Of a stretch of 64,000 nucleotides of DNA, positions 60,901 through 64,000 are shown piece after piece. Below the pieces are notes generated by a model. That model was given only the letters and a program-made list of their open reading frames with translations, did no database searches and had not been told where the DNA came from. Numbering within the stretch: position 1 is the first letter of the stretch; the number at the start of each line of letters is the position of its first letter. The position numbers and the translations under genes are program-made. The DNA lies in assembly GCA_947631965.1 (NCBI GenBank), contig CANRNL010000001.1, positions 1 to 64,000 on the forward strand, read 5' to 3'. Source of the DNA: an uncultured Clostridia bacterium (GTDB taxonomy: Bacteria > Bacillota > Clostridia > Monoglobales > Monoglobaceae).

Positions 60901-62852
60901 CTGCGGTAGTTGCCGTCAAGCCTCGGTACATATACCATATAGTCCATTTCCTTTGCCTCTTTAAAGGTAAAGGTAAATTCACTGCTCTCCCAGAAAACGC
61001 GCGCCGTCCAGTGGGTCGCGTAGTCGCCGTCGGCGACGTTGTGAACGTCAAAGCCGTTCGGATATTCGCTCAGCCATACGTTGTTGGGGTCTGTCATAAC
61101 AATATCCTCTATGTTGCTGAGGTCTATCATATTCATAGTGGGTATTTCGGGAGCTTCAAGCTCGGTTTTCTTGGGCACGCCGGTTGTCAAATCCGACTTC
61201 GGGCCCTCGCCTATATCGTTGCCCGCTATGACATACAGCTCGTACTCCACGTCGTTGGTAAGTCCGCCTATCGAGGTCTTGGGCTCGTAAATTTTGTCGC
61301 CCCACTGCGTAAAATCTTTATCCGAAGCCTTTTTATAGAAAACCTTATAATATGTCGCGTCCTCGGTTGCCTTCCACGACAGTCCGAGCGCGCAGTCCAT
61401 CGGAGTTACTACTATCATATCGGGCTTCAGCGGCGGCGAGGTCGGCTGAGGTATCGCGCTGACCGTTTCGGAGCGTCCGCCGCTCCAGTCGCCGCTTATC
61501 GGAACCACGTTAAAGTGGTACGTTTTAAGATTTTTAAGTCCTGTAATGAGCGCGGAGTTTGTGCTGACCGTAAGCTGCAGTTCCTCGCTCTCGCCTTCCA
61601 TTCTGTAGTATACGGTGTAGCCCGTGATGTTCGGGAATTTATCCCATGTGAGCATAACGCTCTCGTTTCTCGGCTCAGCCTTTACGTTCTTAACGCTGAG
61701 CGACTGAAGCACGGGATTTTCGGGTACTATATCCTTGAGGAATTTTACTTCCTGAATTACCGCAAAGGTAGGCGTTCCGTCCTCGCCCTCCGCCTTGGTA
61801 ACGTTTATTACTACCTTCTTTACCGCAACCCGCTTGCCGAGCGGAATTACGACGCTTCTCGCCGACGAATCAAAGACGCTCAGGAGCGATACGCCCTCAG
61901 GTATGGTTTCGTCAAACGCAATACTCTCGGTAATCTCTTTTCCGTGTCCGTCCTCATAGGTAACGTCCGCAACGCCCGCCGTTATCGCGCCCGCAGCATC
62001 GGGCGCCACAATTTCTATCTGCTCCATTTCGGTCGCGCTGTTGAACTCTATCGGTATGGCAAGCTCTCCGCCCTCGCTCTTTGAGGTGACGGAAACCGGA
62101 TTTTGGTTGTTCTCCGCAAATATATCGCTTATACTTCCCTCTACATTGACATAATCGTTTATAACATCTGTCTTAACCGCCTTCTGAGCGATAAGCGCGG
62201 TGTCGAAAATCTGCGCGTCGCCCGTGCCGTCTATCTGGTGGTTAACGTACGCGAGGTCTACGATATTGACCTCGCCGTCGCCGTTTAGGTCATAAACGCC
62301 GAGATTGTCCGTCTTTCCAAGCTCATCCGACATCAAATCGCGGTCTTTTTTATTCACCTTGCCGTCGCCGTTTAGGTCGCCTATCGAGAATGTGTCGCCG
62401 CCCGTGCCGACTATCACCTGACGCGAGTAGTCGTCTATGCTTATGACGGGGGTCTTGTACGGAACGTATCCGTCTCCCTTAAACTCAAAGCTGTAATCGC
62501 CGAGCGGAAGTCCGGGAACGGTTATGTCGAGATAGCCTATCTCCTTTTCGCCGTTCATAACTCCGCCTTCGGTATTTTTCTTTGTAACAACCGCCCTGTC
62601 GCTTATCTCTCCGCTAACGCCGCCGTCAAACGGAATTTCGCCTATCGCGCTTCCGTTTTTGTCATACAGTGTAACATTGATATTCTTCTCCCGCACAGTC
62701 GCAAGAAGCTGCGGATAGTCGAAACGCAGCGTCGCGTGCAGTGAACCGGTTATATCCGTGTTCTGCTCATCCGCCGCGAAAACCGTCGCGGGAACGGTTG
62801 TAAGCGTAAGAGCTGCACTCAGTATCGTTGCCAATAACCTTTTCTTGTTCAC
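57951..62852 (-). CDS. Giant secreted M60-type metalloprotease with dockerin-like and FN3 domains
   Basis: 1633 aa from the GTG at 62852 (AAGGAGG seven bases upstream; ATG at 62858 is too close to it). Signal peptide; beta domain to about 150; two EF-hand dockerin-like units (GDLNGDGKVNKKDRDLM and YDLNGDGEVNIVDLAYV, about 160-210); a galactose-binding-like domain; two FN3 domains (about 385-570); F5/8 discoidin-like domain (about 585-740); peptidase M60-type region with HEVGHNMDKLG near 1087 preceded by GLFGWGLA. M60 enzymes cleave mucins or related glycoproteins. A long beta-rich C-terminus follows. Confidence 0.85.
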   Translation of the reverse strand: MNKKRLLATILSAALTLTTVPATVFAADEQNTDITGSLHATLRFDYPQLLATVREKNINVTLYDKNGSAIGEIPFDGGVSGEISDRAVVTKKNTEGGVMNGEKEIGYLDITVPGLPLGDYSFEFKGDGYVPYKTPVISIDDYSRQVIVGTGGDTFSIGDLNGDGKVNKKDRDLMSDELGKTDNLGVYDLNGDGEVNIVDLAYVNHQIDGTGDAQIFDTALIAQKAVKTDVINDYVNVEGSISDIFAENNQNPVSVTSKSEGGELAIPIEFNSATEMEQIEIVAPDAAGAITAGVADVTYEDGHGKEITESIAFDETIPEGVSLLSVFDSSARSVVIPLGKRVAVKKVVINVTKAEGEDGTPTFAVIQEVKFLKDIVPENPVLQSLSVKNVKAEPRNESVMLTWDKFPNITGYTVYYRMEGESEELQLTVSTNSALITGLKNLKTYHFNVVPISGDWSGGRSETVSAIPQPTSPPLKPDMIVVTPMDCALGLSWKATEDATYYKVFYKKASDKDFTQWGDKIYEPKTSIGGLTNDVEYELYVIAGNDIGEGPKSDLTTGVPKKTELEAPEIPTMNMIDLSNIEDIVMTDPNNVWLSEYPNGFDVHNVADGDYATHWTARVFWESSEFTFTFKEAKEMDYMVYVPRLDGNYRRSLDRYSITVWDEAGNQKQVVSGQAIPINSNETGYMILPFERTKVKKLAVSIAQWDGSPTGVSLSEVAFYEADDLEGEVRELFANDIYTELSESAKADKDAALQKIEALRARANDAAGYYVDKNALLDELSLAEALLGGDTSALGIVKFGAESRSTSPDSEKYMQSASDLQPLGAVAYATDYAVRTNKPQTKVTIYAHIPDGEEVYLVPTQYFAEANAWQGGGIPLQNGRNIIDIPKLGTQTSERGGALYLRYSGSKADEISLHIRLGVTKVPLLELSDWYSIDDTERRARISAYVEELEAHTKAYRMTETGIYNSTEISMPNVLLSVAASPVLSAIKPTGADNAAAAETLYNNVLAWEEFMHVANTTQGIDNTLENSDMQSRQNIRYMRMFAKAFMYAAGAHIGIGFGSVGGTVVGRPTSMLGDGAETNGLFGWGLAHEVGHNMDKLGKAEITNNIYAILMQTYDGDKNILPSRLELEDKYEDIYQKVAEGRPGMANDVFVQLGMYWQLHLAYDDGDAPLGFYNRFFKEWKSGGAEGSYDEKVALTASKVANRNLTDFFTSWGMVLSDEVKSELGAYPAEERSIQYLNDESRRYRLSGGATGSGTTTAEATLDADNEKQVNLTFSTTADKAAVLGFEIKRNGRTIAFVRYNDGENASAQAGGEYTDLIGSANNRAFEYTVSAYDMLGNMIDEADAGQVRVSYVDTVDPSEYTVTKTADGLTAVMNERTAVSGVKITNAPESGEFTVTITRTEDGENVSAVAKRGDFTKNETPDAGYYVAYFNKPGAASDDTRIWTYDAEEITVEGVPETAEVEFISYAGDDIGFYEDAAVGYLKDDYMYGEGEDEVIKAGTLVVTGTYRGDPLYNTIQVNGRFTSVNPETNEESVIERAIDGYSLLFAEIPDDGEVSDISDGFFIFVPDVQAEAELQGEVPDCSAESLLPAWIKAEIYRTDTIESADSRRLTSDTVWISSPSEDSMPEIILK

Positions 62853-62909
62853 AATCATTCCTCCTTATTTTTAATAGCCGTTAAATTCGGCAATAATATG
62901 CTTACTATT

Positions 62910-62939
62910 ATTTTACTTATTTTTGGGGTATATTGTCAA
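62910..62939 (-). promoter_or_regulatory. Promoter of the M60/SLH operon
   Basis: Minus strand: -35 TTGACA (62939-62934), 18-bp spacer, -10 TAAAAT (62915-62910), about 55 bases before the GTG start. Confidence 0.6.
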
Positions 62940-62972
62940 CGTACGCAACAAAGATGTTACACGTTCGCAACG
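62939..62972 (-). promoter_or_regulatory. Two direct repeats upstream of the M60 operon promoter
   Basis: ACGTACGCAACA at 62939-62950 and ACGTTCGCAACG at 62961-62972: direct repeats with a 22-bp period, two helical turns, the nearer one touching the -35 box. This arrangement is usual for activator sites, notably LytTR-type response regulators. Confidence 0.5.
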
Positions 62973-62996
62973 AAAATTTAATATTTCAAAAAATGT

Positions 62997-64000
62997 TTAT
63001 TCGCCGTATTCGGCGGTGAGCATTTCGCGGAGGGCGGGAGAGTCAATCAGTGAATGATAGGTAAACATTATTTCGCCGTCTATACGAGGCTCGGCGCGGT
63101 TCCTCTCTATCTGCGCCTTTATCTCCTCCACTCCGCGCTCGCCGTACCACGCGCTGCTCTCGTCGCTCTCCTGCGCCGCCTTATACGCCGCCATTCCTAT
63201 GTAAAGCTCCGCCGCCGTGCCGTCCGTCACATCGCTCCACCAGTCGCACAGCGTCGCGTAGTCCGCAAGCTCAAAGCCTATGTTCCAATATATCTGAGGC
63301 GCGATATAATCCACTATTCCCTTCTTCACCCAGCCGCGCGAGTCGGCGGACGCGGCGTAATAACTTTCGTTGCCGCCCTTTGTGTCGCTTCCGAGCGGAT
63401 TGGAAGAGCGGTTTGCCCACACTCCCGCCGGACTTATGCCGAATTTGGCGCTCGGCTTCTTCGCCTTTACTGTATCATAGATTGCGCTCACGAGCGCGTC
63501 CACGTTTTCTCTGCGCCAGTCCTCGATGTTTTTGCCGTCGCCGTATTTTGCAAACGCCTCGCTGTCGTCAAACTCGCCGCTCGGATAGAAGTAATCGTCC
63601 ATATGTATGCCGTCCGCGTCGTACCGCTCCAAAATCTCCGAAACGCCGCTTACCACAAGGTCGCGGACCTCGGGAAGCCCCGGATTTAAGTACAGCTTGC
63701 CGCCGCACTCGACCGAAAAGCCGTCCGAGAGCGCGGGATTATTTTCCGCGAGTGCGGCGCTCTCCGCCTCGTCCGACGATACGCGGAAAGGATTTATCCA
63801 CGCATGAAGCGCAATTTTTTTCTCGTGCGCCCGCTCGATAATATATTCGAGCGGGTCAAAGCCGTCGGGCGGCTCCGCGCCCTGCCTGCCCGTCAGATAT
63901 TTTGACCACGGAAAAATGTCCGACTTATACATTGCGTCGCAGGCGGGACGAACCTGAAAGAAAATCGCGTTAAAGCCCATATCCGCGGCGTTTTGCACGA
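62997..64000 (-). CDS. GHL10/DUF187-type glycosyl hydrolase (N-terminus cut by window)
   Basis: About 333 residues visible, open to the window end; the GTG at 63998 is not a supported start. Contains the family pattern GFNAIFFQVRPACDAMYKS, then HAWINPFRVSSD, DGIHMDDYFYPSG with the likely catalytic acids and DYIAPQIYWNIGFELADYATL. These hydrolase-like barrel proteins (YngK, FenI type) are often secreted and may cut peptidoglycan or other surface glycans. It lies upstream of and co-oriented with the M60 operon but that has its own promoter. Confidence 0.85.
   Translation of the reverse strand, partial: VQNAADMGFNAIFFQVRPACDAMYKSDIFPWSKYLTGRQGAEPPDGFDPLEYIIERAHEKKIALHAWINPFRVSSDEAESAALAENNPALSDGFSVECGGKLYLNPGLPEVRDLVVSGVSEILERYDADGIHMDDYFYPSGEFDDSEAFAKYGDGKNIEDWRRENVDALVSAIYDTVKAKKPSAKFGISPAGVWANRSSNPLGSDTKGGNESYYAASADSRGWVKKGIVDYIAPQIYWNIGFELADYATLCDWWSDVTDGTAAELYIGMAAYKAAQESDESSAWYGERGVEEIKAQIERNRAEPRIDGEIMFTYHSLIDSPALREMLTAEYGE

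Noticed and set aside
60591-62084. 497-aa plus-strand ORF
   Set aside because: Shadow of the M60-type gene in the opposite strand; no ribosome binding site or family pattern.

Overview
The window looks like a chromosomal segment of a spore-forming, plant-polysaccharide-degrading member of the Clostridia. The evidence is a spoIIID homologue, ECF vitamin transport, S-layer-homology (SLH) and copper-amine-oxidase-N surface modules, pectin enzymes, and GC-rich coding with strong AGGAGG-type ribosome binding sites. A Monoglobus-like or Oscillospirales-like gut bacterium would fit, but that is inference from gene content only.

Layout. 1-2.4 kb: a cut-off BspA-type leucine-rich-repeat surface protein with a structured leader, and an XRE regulator whose true start seems frameshifted. 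2.5-10.4 kb: a leftward housekeeping run, secA, prfB (with a programmed +1 frameshift at UAA), prfA, ywlC/tsaC, ywlE, rimI, tsaD. Three of these genes concern tRNA t6A and N-terminal acetylation and two are release factors. 10.6-14.2 kb: spoIIID, an orphan 216-aa protein, an Hpt protein, malic enzyme, a tyrosine phosphatase, and a compact type I toxin-antitoxin locus (22-aa membrane peptide with convergent sRNA) missed by the ORF track. 14.3-25.9 kb: a 216-bp terminal-inverted-repeat element, an SLH-M28-zincin protease, small membrane proteins, a secreted PL1-like pectate lyase, a PduO-type adenosyltransferase, addB and a HAD phosphatase. 25.9-31.3 kb: cytosolic GH13, GH43 and GH28 enzymes that would finish starch and pectin oligosaccharides, plus one copy of a 257-bp MITE-like repeat.

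31.3-38.6 kb is a clear accessory island. It is AT-richer, with codon use unlike its neighbours, a transposase-like remnant on its left edge and a strong terminator on its right. It holds five genes in two transcription units: a conserved His-rich membrane-associated protein, a coiled-coil protein with a long glycine zipper, a 305-aa protein, a Ycf46-like AAA+ ATPase translationally close to it, and a protein joining a nuclease-like E-D-QxK region to a glycine-zipper membrane domain. I do not recognise this combination as a named system. A membrane-acting defence or conflict system is the best guess, and it is the most interesting item in the window.

38.7-50.9 kb returns to native genes: sirtuin, GH26-like enzyme, polysaccharide deacetylase, rho, cvpA, a DUF5711-like protein, truA, the ECF energizing module (ecfT, ecfA2, ecfA1), an rRNA methyltransferase, a second inverted copy of the 257-bp repeat, and bioY. 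50.9-64 kb: a copper-amine-oxidase-N surface protein, HAD phosphatase, thiN, a TVP38/VTT membrane protein, tRNA-Leu(UAA), an XRE-controlled AT-rich locus with an SLH protein, a small antitoxin with a toxin remnant, and an operon encoding a giant M60-type metalloprotease carrying dockerin-like EF-hands next to an SLH protein whose N-terminus could be cohesin-like. A GHL10/DUF187-type glycosyl hydrolase runs off the right edge.
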